Shown piece by piece: positions 14,719-15,170 of a DNA stretch of 15,170 nt. The stretch's first letter is position 1; each line of letters starts with the position of its first letter. Both the position numbers and the translations under genes were made by a program. The stretch is from Bacillota bacterium (lineage in GTDB: Bacteria; Bacillota; Clostridia; Christensenellales; Pumilibacteraceae). The notes beneath the pieces were generated by a model. It was not told where the DNA came from and made no database searches. It was given only the letters and a program-made list of their open reading frames with translations. The stretch spans positions 1 through 15,170 of the forward strand of contig WQZE01000010.1 in the NCBI GenBank assembly GCA_009780875.1. Reading direction: 5' to 3'.

Positions 14719-14832
14719 TGTGCAAAAGACACTCCTTACTTTTGTGCATCGTTGGCAAGTGCCTAGATAAAGAAGAACGATGAAACGACAAAAAACACTT
14801 GAATCCCAATTGTTCACCCATGACTGGGTGAA
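14719..14832 (+). ncRNA. Structured intergenic RNA candidate with H-type pseudoknot
   Basis: No gene is visible between 14666 and 15013, but this part can fold. TTGTGCAAAAG-type pairing joins 14719-14728 with 14739-14748 (10 pairs, two G-T). CATCGTT (14747-14753) pairs perfectly with AACGATG (14776-14782). CAAGTG in that loop (14756-14761) is fully complementary to CACTTG (14796-14801), which makes a classic pseudoknot. TTCACCCA (14813-14820) and TGGGTGAA (14825-14832) form a perfect 8-bp hairpin. The ends of the first two stems overlap by two bases. No promoter or T-run marks its limits, so it may instead be the 3' untranslated region of the preceding gene. Confidence 0.35.
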
Positions 14833-14893
14833 TGGAAGCCACTGTGCGATAAAATAAAATATTCATAATAAGTAAAATATTAACCAAATATAC

Positions 14894-14922
14894 TTGACAA
14901 GCATATACAAAAGTAGTATAAT
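14894..14922 (+). promoter_or_regulatory. Perfect sigma-A promoter of the final gene
   Basis: TTGACA (14894-14899) and TATAAT (14917-14922) are separated by exactly 17 bp. The upstream DNA is A/T-rich, with two direct copies of TAAAATATT (14855-14863 and 14873-14881), which could serve as an UP-element-like contact. The expected start is near 14929. Confidence 0.88.
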
Positions 14923-14928
14923 AATATT

Positions 14929-15135
14929 ATAGAAACAAGTTACTTGATTACTTGATTACTCGTGTATACTTGTATCTATTGGGTCTAGGGGTATGCATAG
15001 GTGAGATTGGAAGATGGTGATTGCGGTGCAACTCTATTTGAGAGATTGTGTACGCCTTGTGGTGATAGGTGCTTGGGTGATGGAGTGTTCTTGTAAATTT
15101 GTGACTTCAAAAAAATAATTTTAGGAGAACAAATT
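14929..15135 (+). promoter_or_regulatory. Long (~207-nt) 5' leader, possible cis-regulatory RNA
   Basis: The stretch between the predicted transcription start and the ATG at 15136 is far longer than the other leaders here. It opens with an 8-bp tandem repeat TTACTTGA (14940-14960, about 2.6 copies). ACAAGT (14935-14940) can pair with ACTTGT (14968-14973). A longer hairpin spans 15023-15055 (CAACTCT with AGAG-A-TTG plus an outer GCG/CGC clamp). A 34-codon open frame (ATG 15014 to TAA 15118) with a weak ribosome site lies inside it. I recognise no known riboswitch class. Confidence 0.4.
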
Positions 15136-15170
15136 ATGAAAGAAATCGTAAAGAGTACACAAGGTGTAGA
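15136..15170 (+). CDS. Start of an unidentified gene (cut by window end)
   Basis: ATG at 15136 follows a clear ribosome site (TTAGGAGAA) and a perfect promoter with a long leader. Only MKEIVKSTQGV and two further bases are visible, too little to identify the product. Confidence 0.6.
   Translation, partial: MKEIVKSTQGV

Noticed and set aside
15014..15118. 34-codon frame in the leader as a real gene
   Set aside because: It has only a weak ribosome site and no recognisable protein; it is kept as a possible leader peptide in the leader entry, not as a gene.

Overview
The window looks like chromosomal DNA of a low-to-mid GC Gram-positive-type bacterium, most likely an uncultured member of the Bacillota (Clostridia-like). 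The reasons are purine-rich ribosome binding sites (GAGGAG, GGGAGG, AAGGAGG), four near-consensus sigma-A promoters that all have 17-nt spacers, standard stop codons, and gene types such as MglA/MglC, PepF, TypA and an arginine/tyrosine phosphatase of the YwlE type. The species cannot be named from the sequence alone.

Layout. (1) Positions 1-1672 hold the 3' end of a sugar ABC transporter operon: the C-terminal part of the MglA ATPase and the complete MglC permease. It closes with a strong hairpin terminator whose 3' arm also carries the -35 box of the next promoter. (2) Positions 1767-3116 hold two small membrane proteins of unknown function in convergent orientation. They are separated by a 41-bp tandem repeat built from the 3' end of the minus-strand gene. 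(3) Positions 3191-4933 encode a fusion of a Sua5/TsaC-type tRNA threonylcarbamoyladenosine synthase with a low-molecular-weight phosphatase. (4) A consensus promoter at 4945-4973 starts a tight four-gene operon: pepF, a secreted protein with a C-terminal membrane anchor, typA/bipA, and a HAD phosphatase. (5) A 330-bp spacer with hairpins and helically phased repeats, resembling Pho boxes, precedes a 636-aa protein. That protein has a propeller-like N-terminal half and a DUF3604/PHP-like C-terminal half, and it is followed by a canonical terminator.

(6) Positions 12479-14208 are the most unusual part: an AT-rich locus holding the broken remains of a microcin C-type pair. The first gene is an E1/ThiF-like enzyme resembling the peptide adenylyltransferase MccB. 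It lacks its N-terminal part, has a 1-nt frameshift, and carries a roughly 41-44-bp palindromic insertion. The second is an S66 peptidase resembling the immunity peptidase MccF, with its catalytic triad present but its frame broken at a run of six G. The two lie 36 bp apart. I read this as a decaying, horizontally acquired nucleotide-peptide antibiotic or self-immunity locus.

(7) Downstream are a small helical protein (possibly ferritin-like), a roughly 230-bp intergenic stretch that can fold into hairpins and an H-type pseudoknot, and a perfect promoter driving a roughly 207-nt leader ahead of a gene cut off by the window end.
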